DNA of 43,902 nt, from positions 1-43,902 of the forward strand of contig CAZJEW010000007.1 of assembly GCA_964545285.1 (NCBI GenBank). The letters are read 5' to 3'. Shown piece by piece: positions 8,426-17,870 of the stretch (its first letter is position 1; every line of letters begins with the position of its first letter). Under the pieces are notes generated by a model, which was not told the origin of the DNA, searched no databases, and saw only the letters and a list, made by a program, of their open reading frames with translations. The DNA is from CAG-1000 sp964545285. Lineage in GTDB: Bacteria; Bacillota_I; Bacilli_A; RF39; UBA660. The translations under genes and the position numbers were made by a program.

Positions 8426-8995
8426 TCATATTTTAAATACTTTATTTAATATTTTTGATAATAAATATGTACATAAAATAATTATTATTATTTTTAATAA
8501 TATTAATGGATTACCAATACTATCTAAAAACGAAGTACCTACAAATCCCCAAAAATACACCAAACCTATTTTTCCTATTAAAAGAGCCAATAAATATTTT
8601 TTAAAATCCATTTTAACAAGACCTGCTGATATATTAACCATAAATGCTGGTGTAAAAGGTATAGCAATAATGATTGCTAATTTTGGTATTGAAATATTTT
8701 TAAATGCATTTTTATATTTTTTTAATTTTTCTTTATTTTCAGTTAAATAATCAAATTTATTCCCAAATCCATATTTAAAAATCATATATGATATAATACA
8801 ACCTAATAATGTAAATATCCAAGACAAAATAAAACCAAAAACGGTACCAAAAACGTAAAAATTAAGCGTTATAAAGACCATTAAAGGTATTATAGGTATG
8901 ATTGACTCTATTAATATGATTAAGCATCCTAAAAGAGCTCCTATTACCCCTAATGAATTAATAATATCAACAATTTCATTAATAATTAAATCCAT
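8426..8995 (-). CDS. VTT-domain (TVP38/TMEM64/DedA-like) membrane protein
   Basis: 189 residues with five or six hydrophobic segments. The VTT signature is visible: an N-terminal amphipathic helix then LIESIIPIIPL, a Gly-rich helix, and AIPFTPAFMVNISAGLVKMDFKKYL. Such proteins act as lipid scramblases or undecaprenyl-phosphate/lipid flippases in the cytoplasmic membrane (DedA family). There is no ribosome site; TATAAT at 9002-9007 lies six bases before the ATG, suggesting a leaderless message. Confidence 0.8.
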   Translation of the reverse strand: MDLIINEIVDIINSLGVIGALLGCLIILIESIIPIIPLMVFITLNFYVFGTVFGFILSWIFTLLGCIISYMIFKYGFGNKFDYLTENKEKLKKYKNAFKNISIPKLAIIIAIPFTPAFMVNISAGLVKMDFKKYLLALLIGKIGLVYFWGFVGTSFLDSIGNPLILLKIIIIILCTYLLSKILNKVFKI

Positions 8996-9019
8996 AATAA
9001 TATTATATAACTAATATAG

Positions 9020-9235
9020 TTATTTATCTAGTAGGTATACATTATATCCTAATGCATTCAATACACTAACAACTCTTTTACTTAATTTACCACTTTTACA
9101 ATATATATAATATAAATCATTTTTATTAAGATAAGATCTATAATTATTTATTAATAAATCATACGGAATATTAATACTATTATTTAAATGATATTTATCA
9201 TAATCATACTTACTACTAACATCAATAATTTTCAT
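9020..9235 (-). CDS. Minimal single-domain rhodanese-like protein
   Basis: 71 residues, shorter than the usual about 100 of PspE/GlpE-type rhodaneses but with the essential layout: IIDVSSKYDYDKYHLNNSINIP and the active-site loop CKSGKLSKR after the YYIYC strand, then LNALGYNVYLLDK. The Cys is present, so sulfur transfer is possible. AGGTGATTTT precedes the ATG. It lies just beyond the terminator of the VirD4 gene and is probably separately transcribed. Confidence 0.8.
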   Translation of the reverse strand: MKIIDVSSKYDYDKYHLNNSINIPYDLLINNYRSYLNKNDLYYIYCKSGKLSKRVVSVLNALGYNVYLLDK

Positions 9236-9256
9236 AAAATCACCTATTTTATTTTA

Positions 9257-9287
9257 TGAAAAAAGATGAATATTGCTATTCATCTTC
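9257..9287 (-). terminator. Terminator of the T4SS locus (after virD4)
   Basis: Minus-strand 10-bp perfect stem AAGATGAATA/TATTCATCTT (9277-9286 with 9263-9272) with a GCAA loop and a T-run (9259-9264 on the opposite strand). The virD4 stop codon 9276-9278 lies inside the hairpin. Confidence 0.85.
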
Positions 9288-11744
9288 ACTTCCAAAGAAA
9301 TCGTCAAAGAAATCTTCATTTGATACATTGTTCTTAACAGGTATATCATTAACATTAACATTAACTTTTGGTTTTTCAACATCTTCAGTTTGATTTGACT
9401 GTGGTATATCTATTCTAGCAGTAGTAGCATCAGATACATCAAATGATTCAGGAGCAACAGAGTTATTATCAATTATTCTATTACTGGGTTTTTCTTCTAA
9501 TATTTCAGATGTTGTATCAATTACTATAGGATTTGGTTTAATTAAAACATCATTATTAATATTAGTTTCTTCTTTTGGCAATATATTTTCCTCTTTAAAT
9601 GTTTCAATCTTAGGTTCTTCATTTAATTCTTCAAAAGATTCAATATTTGACTCATTTGTAATTTTTTCAATAGGTTCTTTTTCAATCGGTTCCTTTTCAA
9701 TGACTGGAGCTTCATTAGTTTTATGATCAAATATATCACTTATCTGACTTTCTATATTATTTTGATTATTTGTATTTTGTTTATTTTTTTCATTTTCAGC
9801 TGCTTCTTCAGCTTCAAGTTCAGCAATTTTTTCATCTAATCTTTTAACATAATCATCTAAATTCGTTGGCATTGCACCTGCTGCGAAAGGATTAGCATTT
9901 GACATTGAATTATTGTTTTCATATGGACTATTATTTGGAATACCACCAGCGTATGGATTAAAAGGACTATTTAATCCTCTTGGAGCACCACCCATTCCAC
10001 CAGGCAAAGCTCCTTGCTCTTGTTTTAATTTATTAACAAATTCTTTTAAATTAAATACTTGTACTTCTCTATGGGTTCTTTGAGTGTATCCCATTTTATC
10101 ATATTTTTTACCCCAATCAATTTTATAATCAAATGTAAGTTTTGTTTTAAAAGGCATACTTCTAAATCTATTAATAATAACTTCTCCTTGCTTTAAAGCT
10201 TGTAAATCACTTACAGAGAATAATGGTCTAATAGGCTCTTGTTGTTCATCTTTTTTAGCTTTTTTAGGTTTCTTATCTCCTAAAAGTTTGCTTATTTCTT
10301 CTAAAGCAGCAAGTTCAGTACTCATTAAATATACAAAATTACCACAGTTACCTTTAATAGTCTCAGCAACTTCTTTTCCATAAACTTTATTAAGTTGTGA
10401 AAAGTTTTGAATAACGAAACTAAATCTAATATTTCTACTACGTGATGCTGTTATCATAGATTCAACATCTTTTAATGCAGGCATATTTGCAAATTCATCT
10501 AATACAAAGTTTGTTCTAAAAGGTAGTCTGATATTTGGACACGTTTGTGCAACTGCAATTAATGCTTCATATACTTGTTTTACAAATATAGTTGCTAATG
10601 CATGATATGTGGTTTTTTCATCATGTATTTTTAAAAACACTGCTGTTTTTGCTTTTCCTATATCTCTTATATCAAAGTCACTATATGAAAGCATTTCACT
10701 TAATTGTTGTTGTGAACTAAATATCCTTGTTTTAGTTCTAAATGTTGACATGATGCCACCACGAGTTTCGTTAGGTGCATTAATACAAGAAGCTGCAGCA
10801 ATGTATGCAGGTGACAATTCACCTTTTGATTTGAAATATTCTTTAATATATGTTGATGCACCTAATCTATCTTCGCCAGTTTCAGCCATAATATTAATAC
10901 TATTAATATTAACCTGTTCTTCAGTAGCATCATCAAATAAACCTAAAGCTAAACCTGTAAAAAAGTTAGATGCTGTTGTCTCCCAGAAAGGTTCTTGTCT
11001 ATTATTAGGATCTATTAATATATTTGAAGCAAGGTCTTGTAACAACTCATTAGCTTTATCAACATTTCCTTCTTTATATATTCTATACGGATATGAGAAT
11101 GGATTCCATGCTGATCCTTCACTTGGATCACGAAAGTTAACCAATATTAATCTATATCCTTTTTCCTTCAATAAGTTACCGCACCCTTCATAAAGTTCTC
11201 CTTTAGGGTCTGTAACAATCATACTCTCACCATGTTTTGCAAGTATTCTAATTAATGGAAACATAAAACTTTGAGATTTTCCACTACCTGAGGCACCCAT
11301 AATAAGTGAATGATTCTCTCCATCATCTACCCAAGCATTAACTCCATCATTTATAACTGGGAATCCACCAGCAGAATAAGAATCATCTTGCAAATGAATT
11401 TTTTTAATGCCATAATCTTTTTTCATATCTTTAGCATCCCATACTTTAGTATATCCATCCGCTTTAGATTTCTTTTCAGTGGTTATTCCAAAGCCTTCTT
11501 CTCTTTCAAAAAAATAAGAAGAACAACTTGCCATAATCGCTGCTAAAGTAACAGCAAAAAATAATAAAGTTGCAAATATATAATCAGGTCCAAAAGCCGG
11601 AAAAGGATTTAGTCCCCAAATATAACCATCTTGTGAAACAGATTTAAGATTTAAAACTGCTATTGCAACTAAATATAAAAGAACAACACAAAGAATTAAA
11701 AATGATATTATATCTTTAAAATCAGCTCTAAACTTTAATTTCAT
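9276..11744 (-). CDS. virD4: VirD4/TraG-type T4SS coupling ATPase with long acidic tail
   Basis: 822 residues. Two N-terminal membrane helices (about 12-34 and 57-78) are followed by the hexameric motor domain: Walker A GASGSGKS near residue 150 with the TraG-like TDPKGELYEGCG after it, and Walker B in NFVLDEFANMPALKDVESM near 413. The family passes DNA or protein substrates to a type IV secretion channel at the inner membrane. From about residue 560 a disordered tail follows: a Gly/Pro/Asn-rich stretch (GGMGGAPRGLNSPFNPYAGG), a short coiled coil (KRLDEKIAELEAEEAAEN), and about 180 Glu/Asn/Pro/Ile-rich residues ending EDFFDDFFGSEDE. Such acidic tails may recruit substrate. GAGGTG precedes the ATG. 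No relaxase is encoded in the window. Confidence 0.92.
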   Translation of the reverse strand: MKLKFRADFKDIISFLILCVVLLYLVAIAVLNLKSVSQDGYIWGLNPFPAFGPDYIFATLLFFAVTLAAIMASCSSYFFEREEGFGITTEKKSKADGYTKVWDAKDMKKDYGIKKIHLQDDSYSAGGFPVINDGVNAWVDDGENHSLIMGASGSGKSQSFMFPLIRILAKHGESMIVTDPKGELYEGCGNLLKEKGYRLILVNFRDPSEGSAWNPFSYPYRIYKEGNVDKANELLQDLASNILIDPNNRQEPFWETTASNFFTGLALGLFDDATEEQVNINSINIMAETGEDRLGASTYIKEYFKSKGELSPAYIAAASCINAPNETRGGIMSTFRTKTRIFSSQQQLSEMLSYSDFDIRDIGKAKTAVFLKIHDEKTTYHALATIFVKQVYEALIAVAQTCPNIRLPFRTNFVLDEFANMPALKDVESMITASRSRNIRFSFVIQNFSQLNKVYGKEVAETIKGNCGNFVYLMSTELAALEEISKLLGDKKPKKAKKDEQQEPIRPLFSVSDLQALKQGEVIINRFRSMPFKTKLTFDYKIDWGKKYDKMGYTQRTHREVQVFNLKEFVNKLKQEQGALPGGMGGAPRGLNSPFNPYAGGIPNNSPYENNNSMSNANPFAAGAMPTNLDDYVKRLDEKIAELEAEEAAENEKNKQNTNNQNNIESQISDIFDHKTNEAPVIEKEPIEKEPIEKITNESNIESFEELNEEPKIETFKEENILPKEETNINNDVLIKPNPIVIDTTSEILEEKPSNRIIDNNSVAPESFDVSDATTARIDIPQSNQTEDVEKPKVNVNVNDIPVKNNVSNEDFFDDFFGSEDE

Positions 11745-11780
11745 TTCACACCTCTATTACTTATTATACTATAATATTCT

Positions 11781-12443
11781 TTATATAGCATCACTTTTTT
11801 TCTTTTTCGAAAAGATTATATAAACAAATAATGCTAAGAAAACAAATATTATAATTACAATCGTTTTAAACACAAAAGAATTTGTATTAAAACTAGTTTT
11901 AGGATTATTATATTTAATATATATCCTATCTAATTGATTATCTCTTGATAATTTCCATGTATATACACCATTTTCTTCACTAGTAGCATTACTATCAACT
12001 ACATCATATGGAAAAGAAACACTAATAGTAAAATCTTTTATTGGAACATTGTATTCATCTTCTCCATATGCATAAAATTTAAATACATCATTAAATATTA
12101 TATTCATTGAACATATATCACCATCTTCATATTCATAATTTCCAACATATTTTGTGAAATACTCATTGTTAAAATATTCATCAAATGTATGATATGTATC
12201 CTTAAGTGATATATTATACCAAGCTAACTCTTCATCAGTTTCATTTAAAATCTTAATGACACTCACTTTAGAATTCTTAATTTCATTCCATTCTTCTGGT
12301 TCATATTCGGGAAAATTTGTATACTTTTCAACAACATACATTTTATCATAAACATACCCATTGCTATTAAATTCAACAGAATAATCAATTGTACATCCAC
12401 TTAATGTAATTATTAAAAATAATAATATAATTATTTTTTTCAT
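11781..12443 (-). CDS. LppM/DUF3153-like lipoprotein in the T4SS locus
   Basis: 220 residues. The lipoprotein signal peptide ends in the lipobox LSGC (Cys at 17). The mature domain begins TIDYSVEFNSNGYVYDKMYVV, a pattern typical of LppM/DUF3153-type lipoproteins (antiparallel beta sheet), and there is a C-terminal membrane helix (about 190-212) with a Lys-rich tail, so it is anchored at both ends. GGAGA precedes the ATG, and the gene begins 8 bases after the hydrolase gene. It could be the surface-exposed accessory lipoprotein of the secretion machine, in the place where VirB7-like or TcpC-like parts would be expected; this is inference from position. Confidence 0.75.
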   Translation of the reverse strand: MKKIIILLFLIITLSGCTIDYSVEFNSNGYVYDKMYVVEKYTNFPEYEPEEWNEIKNSKVSVIKILNETDEELAWYNISLKDTYHTFDEYFNNEYFTKYVGNYEYEDGDICSMNIIFNDVFKFYAYGEDEYNVPIKDFTISVSFPYDVVDSNATSEENGVYTWKLSRDNQLDRIYIKYNNPKTSFNTNSFVFKTIVIIIFVFLALFVYIIFSKKKKSDAI

Positions 12444-12451
12444 ATATTCTC

Positions 12452-15400
12452 CTAATTACAAGTTGTATTTGCTGGCGGATACCATCTTGAATATCCAGCT
12501 ATTATACTTGTATTCCTGTCAATTACAAGCGCAGGTTTATCATAACTTCCTGTAGCTTTAGCAGAATTACCAGTATTTGATTCAAATACCATTTGATTTC
12601 CATTTGCATCATACCCTGCAAATATAGCAACATGACCTACTTGCATCCACCTACTTGGGTTTGTTCTATGAAAAACTATATCTCCGGGTTTTAAGTCGCT
12701 TGTTTCTGCACAATTACATCTTCCATAATTTTTAAACATATATGTTGAACTACTGAGATATCCTGGAGTATTGATGCCTAGTTCATTTGCTGCAATCCTA
12801 ATTGCTTTTCTAACAAAAGTAGAACAATCTCCAACGGAAGTACCAGCTAATCTATAAGCAACTTCTATAATTTTTTTATTCCATGTATCGTCGTATTGAG
12901 TATTATATCCTCCTTTGCATAGTTGATCGTTTGGATTTGCTGCATTACCATCATTACTTACTTCAGGCCATAAATATAATGAGAATTCCTCATTATCAAC
13001 TATTTCCTTGCAATCATATATTGTTGACGCAGGATAAGTATCTTTTAATATTTCTTTAAATTTTTTACCACTAACTGAAGCTTCCTTCCATTTAAGTTGA
13101 ACAGAAGAAACATATGCGCCATTAAATCCTTCAGCATCAATGTCTTCGCTTGCTGCAAGACCTTCTTCATAGATTGAATTTCCAGTAGATATTAGTACAT
13201 TTGCTGCTTCATCAAATAATACTGACAATCTTGATATTTGTGCTGAAGAAAGTGGGCATTGATAGTATTTATAACCTACTGCTCCATCAACTTTACATGT
13301 AGCAGTTGTAACTGAAGACGGAATAGTTCCAGGATATGTTGCAAGTAGAATAGTTCCATCTTTTTTCAAATATCCTCCTTCTTCACTCCTTGAACATCCT
13401 TGATAAATATCACACCAATTTTGATCACATGAACCACTTCTCATTGAGAATATAGCATCATGTTCATAATTTTTTCTTCTACCTAACGTATGACTAATAG
13501 CAGCAGCAATTTGGGTTTTGATATATTCATCATAAACACTACCACTTGGAACCCCAATCTCCGCTAAAACAACTCCAAGAATATATTCTTTAAAAGACCT
13601 CGTAGCCATATATTCGCCATTACAATCAGTTATTAATACTTCAAAACTTCCAATACCGCCCTCTGTTAGTACCTTTTTACAATATTTTTCAACAGTTAAT
13701 GAACTACCTGATGTATATCCACTAGGTTTATCATCAATTACTAATATTTCATCAAATTCTTCTTTTCTATCTTCCATGTTTTGAATTAAAACTTCAACTT
13801 TCTTTGGCGTAGTTATCTCGTCGTAAACATAACCTGGAATATTATCATCTTCATCAGCTTTTTTGAATCCTGGAAATGCTATATAAGCATAACCATATTT
13901 ATAATCAAAATTAATTGTTGTTGTTTGGTAACCTCCACCATTATTTACAGAATCAGTTGTATATTTTCTATTTGAAGAAACAAGTATATCTTTTTCTACT
14001 GTAAATAATGCGTCATATTGCACCTTTTGTGTATAAACGAAAGTACTAGTTGTTTGTGTTACTCCTCTACTTATAAAGAAATTTCTACCATTTTCAAAGT
14101 TTTTATTATCGTCTGATCTTTCAAATCTATCTACTCCAAAATCATCTGGATTATCAGAAGTCATTGAGCCATTACATTCAGGATCAGAATTCAACCATGC
14201 ATTATTCATATTTGTTTCATAAGTAAATCCACTTCCAAAAAGAGTGCTTAATATCATATTATTGTCATTTTGTCTATCAACGACTTTTTTTGTTCCAGTC
14301 CAGCCCTCTCCTCTAGTTGCTAAATACCCAGAGACACCAAATGCATTTCCTGAATCACCTATATCATTATTGTATCTTAAAAAGATTTCCCATTTTTGTG
14401 TATCAAAATAGTAATACTTATGATCATATTTAATACATTGTCCCACTAAGACAGGTGCTTTTATTACAATATTTGTTTCTCCATCATATATTTGAGTTGC
14501 TACACCTCTAATAGTTTTTAAATTAAATGCAAAAATAGTTTTTGTTGATATTCCATAAGTACCAGAAATAATATAAAATTCTTCTTTTAATTTTTTTACT
14601 ACTTCATCAATAGCTGCTTCTCTATCCAATCCAGTTGTATCAACATCAGATTTTGTTAATTTAATAGTATAGTTTTTGTAGTTTGAATTATCTAATTTAG
14701 GTAATCTGAAAAATTTATAATATGGCCAAACTTCTTCAAAAATTCCACTACTTATTATTGTATCAACACTTTCTTTATTGAGAATTGCTTTACTTCCGCC
14801 CTTTAACATATTAAGTAAGGTTTCATAGTGGGTTGAAGCTGAAACATAATTTGCATCATCAGTATTATCATAAGATAAATACTCTGCTTGCATATCATAA
14901 CCATAAAAAATATTTGCTATAATCAAACTTTCATCAATATTAAGTCCATATTTTTTATATTTTGATTCCCATGTTGCTATACTACCATGAATATAATTTA
15001 ATAATCTACATGGATTTTCGCCAAAACTACCTGTAACATCTGTAAATAATTTATCAAACCAAGCTATCATAGTATTGCCATTACAATTATTGTCATCTCT
15101 CAATACTGTTACTACACCTTTAACAGTATGTCCATCAGGATAAGTATAATCTGTCATACCTATATCTTCACCATTATCGTCTTTTAAATACTTATCTTCT
15201 ACCCATAAACCACCTTCATCTTCATCCTTATTATAAGTTTCAGTACTTGTAGAAGATTCGCCTTCTTTTATTCCAAAAAACGATGTAATAGAAGTCATAA
15301 ATGAGTCCCAAACAGCTGATAAATACATAAAAATGAATAACACAAGAAAAAATCCAGCAGCTACTACTGCAATTATTAAATATATTTTAATTTTCTTTTT

Positions 15401-16000
15401 TAGTTTTTTAAATTTTTCAATAGGATTATCTTCTCCGCCAAATGGTGATGAACTCTTTTTATTTTCTTTCTTTTCAAGACCATCTTTTTTACCTTTTCCA
15501 GCTTTTTTATCTAATCCATCTTTCTTTTCAAGCCCATCTTTTTTCTCTAATCCTTCTGATTTATTATTAGATGTTTTACCATTTTTTGAATTTCTGCCAG
15601 TCATATTGTTGTCAGGATTAGGATTTTTTAATGCACTTGGTACATTAGTATTAGATCCTGCTGATCCTGCAGCATTGGAAGCTCCACCACCGCCACCACT
15701 CATACCATTTTTCATAGCAGCAGCTTTGCCTATTTTATCACTTGCACCACTTTCGCTTAACTTATTTGAAGCTTTTTGTAGTTTTCTTCCTCCAGGAGCC
15801 ATCTTATTTGCTTTAGTCATTGCTTTTCCAAGCATTTGAGTACTTTTTCCACCAGTAATTTTATCTGCAGCTTTTACTGCGGTACCAGCAGCCATAGCAT
15901 AAGGATTTTTAGTAGCAATTGCTACATCTGCAGCATTTTTAATATTGTTAGCATTATTATCATTGCTTCTTTGATCTTTATTTTTACCACTATCATTCAT
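12452..16000 (-). CDS. T4SS-associated cell-wall hydrolase: SpoIID-like plus NlpC/P60 domains
   Basis: 1182 residues. Residues 1-200 are cytosolic, Ala/Gly/Lys rich, with a Lys-rich repeat near 147-180 (units like GLEKKD). One membrane helix lies near 203-226 (LIIAVVAAGFFLVLFIFMYL). A large unassigned extracellular region (about 240-790) follows. Near 800-915 is a SpoIID/LytB-like domain: FKEYILGVVLAEIGVPSGS with the expected catalytic Glu, QIAAAISHTLGRR, and Cys-containing RSGSCDQNWCDIYQGCS. The C-terminus (about 1040-1180) is NlpC/P60-like: catalytic Cys in GDCSTFVRKA near 1059, PGDIVFHR, and His in GHVAIFAGYD near 1123. The pair would cut glycan strands and stem peptides, as VirB1/CwlT-type enzymes do for conjugation channels. 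AAGGAG precedes the ATG. Confidence 0.85.
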   Translation of the reverse strand: MNDSGKNKDQRSNDNNANNIKNAADVAIATKNPYAMAAGTAVKAADKITGGKSTQMLGKAMTKANKMAPGGRKLQKASNKLSESGASDKIGKAAAMKNGMSGGGGGASNAAGSAGSNTNVPSALKNPNPDNNMTGRNSKNGKTSNNKSEGLEKKDGLEKKDGLDKKAGKGKKDGLEKKENKKSSSPFGGEDNPIEKFKKLKKKIKIYLIIAVVAAGFFLVLFIFMYLSAVWDSFMTSITSFFGIKEGESSTSTETYNKDEDEGGLWVEDKYLKDDNGEDIGMTDYTYPDGHTVKGVVTVLRDDNNCNGNTMIAWFDKLFTDVTGSFGENPCRLLNYIHGSIATWESKYKKYGLNIDESLIIANIFYGYDMQAEYLSYDNTDDANYVSASTHYETLLNMLKGGSKAILNKESVDTIISSGIFEEVWPYYKFFRLPKLDNSNYKNYTIKLTKSDVDTTGLDREAAIDEVVKKLKEEFYIISGTYGISTKTIFAFNLKTIRGVATQIYDGETNIVIKAPVLVGQCIKYDHKYYYFDTQKWEIFLRYNNDIGDSGNAFGVSGYLATRGEGWTGTKKVVDRQNDNNMILSTLFGSGFTYETNMNNAWLNSDPECNGSMTSDNPDDFGVDRFERSDDNKNFENGRNFFISRGVTQTTSTFVYTQKVQYDALFTVEKDILVSSNRKYTTDSVNNGGGYQTTTINFDYKYGYAYIAFPGFKKADEDDNIPGYVYDEITTPKKVEVLIQNMEDRKEEFDEILVIDDKPSGYTSGSSLTVEKYCKKVLTEGGIGSFEVLITDCNGEYMATRSFKEYILGVVLAEIGVPSGSVYDEYIKTQIAAAISHTLGRRKNYEHDAIFSMRSGSCDQNWCDIYQGCSRSEEGGYLKKDGTILLATYPGTIPSSVTTATCKVDGAVGYKYYQCPLSSAQISRLSVLFDEAANVLISTGNSIYEEGLAASEDIDAEGFNGAYVSSVQLKWKEASVSGKKFKEILKDTYPASTIYDCKEIVDNEEFSLYLWPEVSNDGNAANPNDQLCKGGYNTQYDDTWNKKIIEVAYRLAGTSVGDCSTFVRKAIRIAANELGINTPGYLSSSTYMFKNYGRCNCAETSDLKPGDIVFHRTNPSRWMQVGHVAIFAGYDANGNQMVFESNTGNSAKATGSYDKPALVIDRNTSIIAGYSRWYPPANTTCN

Positions 16001-16053
16001 ACACCAGTGTCTCCTTACTACATTACTATAAATATTATAACATATTATAATTC

Positions 16054-16081
16054 AAAAAAAAACTTCAATATTGAAGTTTTT
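16054..16081 (-). terminator. Terminator inside the T4SS locus, after virB4
   Basis: Minus-strand palindrome AAAACTTC / GAAGTTTT (around 16073-16080 and 16059-16066) with an AATATT centre, followed by a run of nine T residues (16054-16062). It contains the end of virB4. It separates the channel genes (VirB6, PrgI, VirB4) from the hydrolase-lipoprotein-VirD4 part. TATAAT-like boxes follow in 16028-16050, so the hydrolase may have its own promoter. Confidence 0.8.
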
Positions 16082-17870
16082 ATAATCCACCACCAGAACC
16101 AAATGATTCCAATTCTTGTTGAGTAGCTATAACATTTATTCTCATTCTTCTACTTCCACAAGAGAATAATGCTTGTCCTTGACTATATCTCTTAATTGAA
16201 TCTTTCTCTTGATCAGTTAAATCAATTAATTTTGATAAATCTTCAACAGCTTGTTTCTTAAGTCCCATAACCAAATAGTATGATGCATTATCAAATATTG
16301 CTTTTCCATGTATCAAAACGTTTGGTGCGGCGAAATCTGTAGGTTGTTGTGTAATAATAATTGTCCCTGTATTATATTTACGACTACGTCTTTGAATTCT
16401 AGCAAGGAACTCAGCACCTAAAGTATTTTGATCAGCAAGAAGCATATGTGCTTCATCAACCATTAATACTGTATTAATATCTCTATCTAAAGCAAGTCCC
16501 CAGGCATATTTCAAAATATTAAAGAATAATGCGTTTCTAATGTTAGAATCAGCATTCATAATTTCACGAATATTAAATACTATGAAATCTGCTGTTGTAT
16601 CAATAGTTGTTTTACCAGTAAAATAATATCTTAATTCTTTCGTTAATGGTCTAACTTTAATTTCTAGTTTTTCCATTATATCTCTTTCGTGAGTATGTTC
16701 CGTCATTGATAATAATCTACCTTTAATAGTAGCATATACATCATCGAATGTTGGATAATCATGCATTGCGATTTTTGAGAAATCTGTATTATAATCTATT
16801 TTGTATCTTCTATAAGTATCTTGTGCAACTTCACTAAACATTGTAAGAACATCTTCTTCAATATCTGGTGAATAATATTTCATAAATGCTTTAAGAGTTT
16901 GAAGTGTTCTTGTTAATATTGCATAACCAAGTCCTTCCTTCATTTCGTCCTCATCTGCATCTAGTACCACTTCAAGTGGATTAATCATACCGAAATCTCC
17001 ACCACGTCCTAAATCAATGAAGTCTCCACCATATAGTTTAGTCATATCTTCAAGTTCACCTTCAGGGTCTATAGCTATTATTTTATGACCATTTCTAATG
17101 TTAGTTCTTAATAGAACTTTTGCAGCTGTTGATTTTCCACTACCAGATGTACCTAAGATAATCATATTAGCGTTATTTCTATTAAACTCTTTTTTTGTTT
17201 GATATAAGAATTGATTGAATAGTATAACACCACCAGAGTAATCAACACCTAGTAAGCAAGAAAGTCCTGGATCTTTAATACTATCGAAAACGTAAGGATA
17301 CATTGCAGCAATAGTTGGAGATGGAATTGGAGTACCAATTCTATCTTCAATATCATTTTTTTCAAATATTGGAAGCATACTTTTAAGTATCTTTTCCATT
17401 TCGAATCTAAGTACTACACCTTTCATACCCATAGCATCTAAATAATTCTTAACTTGTACTTTTTTATGTTCTAATTCTTCATGTGAATCAGCAGATACCA
17501 TAATATGCATTTGGAAATCAAATATTCTTGATTGAGTAGCCGTTAACATTTGAATAAAATTTTCAATACTTGAATAATCCTGTCTAATTTGTTCCTGTAT
17601 AGTTTTATCATTTTCAGTTTGATATCTAGATTTCAAGTCTGCAATTTCTTTATTCAACATCTTTGATAAAACAGAAAATGCAATAGGAATATGTTTAATA
17701 CATATCTTTACTCCTGACAATTGAGTTAAATTTGATAAATATCCTTCAGAAATAGATTTAGGATAACTAACGATTGTTAATATAGTAGAATACTTATCAC
17801 TAATAACCATTTCAGAAGATTTAAATTCTAGTCCTTTAGGAGCTAGTTGACTTTTAAAACTTACACTCAT
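16080..17870 (-). CDS. virB4: VirB4/TraE-type T4SS ATPase (ATPase part of a split VirB4)
   Basis: 596 residues, cytosolic/peripheral. The first 200 residues carry the middle part of the VirB4 N-terminal region (coiled ADLKSRYQTENDKTIQEQ; MHIMVSADSHEELEHKKVQV). The motor domain has Walker A GTSGSGKSTAAKVLL near 240, IIAIDPEGELEDM, Walker B VLMVDEAHMLLADQ near 470, and TGTIIITQQPTDF. VirB4 powers assembly of and export through type IV channels. Full VirB4 proteins are about 800 residues; the missing N-terminal about 190 are encoded by the preceding gene, whose stop overlaps this ATG (ATGA, 17867-17870) with GGTGATG upstream. The layout resembles TrsD/TrsE of staphylococcal conjugative plasmids, from memory. 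Confidence 0.92.
   Translation of the reverse strand: MSVSFKSQLAPKGLEFKSSEMVISDKYSTILTIVSYPKSISEGYLSNLTQLSGVKICIKHIPIAFSVLSKMLNKEIADLKSRYQTENDKTIQEQIRQDYSSIENFIQMLTATQSRIFDFQMHIMVSADSHEELEHKKVQVKNYLDAMGMKGVVLRFEMEKILKSMLPIFEKNDIEDRIGTPIPSPTIAAMYPYVFDSIKDPGLSCLLGVDYSGGVILFNQFLYQTKKEFNRNNANMIILGTSGSGKSTAAKVLLRTNIRNGHKIIAIDPEGELEDMTKLYGGDFIDLGRGGDFGMINPLEVVLDADEDEMKEGLGYAILTRTLQTLKAFMKYYSPDIEEDVLTMFSEVAQDTYRRYKIDYNTDFSKIAMHDYPTFDDVYATIKGRLLSMTEHTHERDIMEKLEIKVRPLTKELRYYFTGKTTIDTTADFIVFNIREIMNADSNIRNALFFNILKYAWGLALDRDINTVLMVDEAHMLLADQNTLGAEFLARIQRRSRKYNTGTIIITQQPTDFAAPNVLIHGKAIFDNASYYLVMGLKKQAVEDLSKLIDLTDQEKDSIKRYSQGQALFSCGSRRMRINVIATQQELESFGSGGGL

Noticed and set aside
15333..15839. Open frame opposite the hydrolase N-terminus (Pro/Phe/Ser-rich)
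   Set aside because: It is the shadow of the Lys/Gly/Ala-rich head of the hydrolase on the other strand; no ribosome site or family match.
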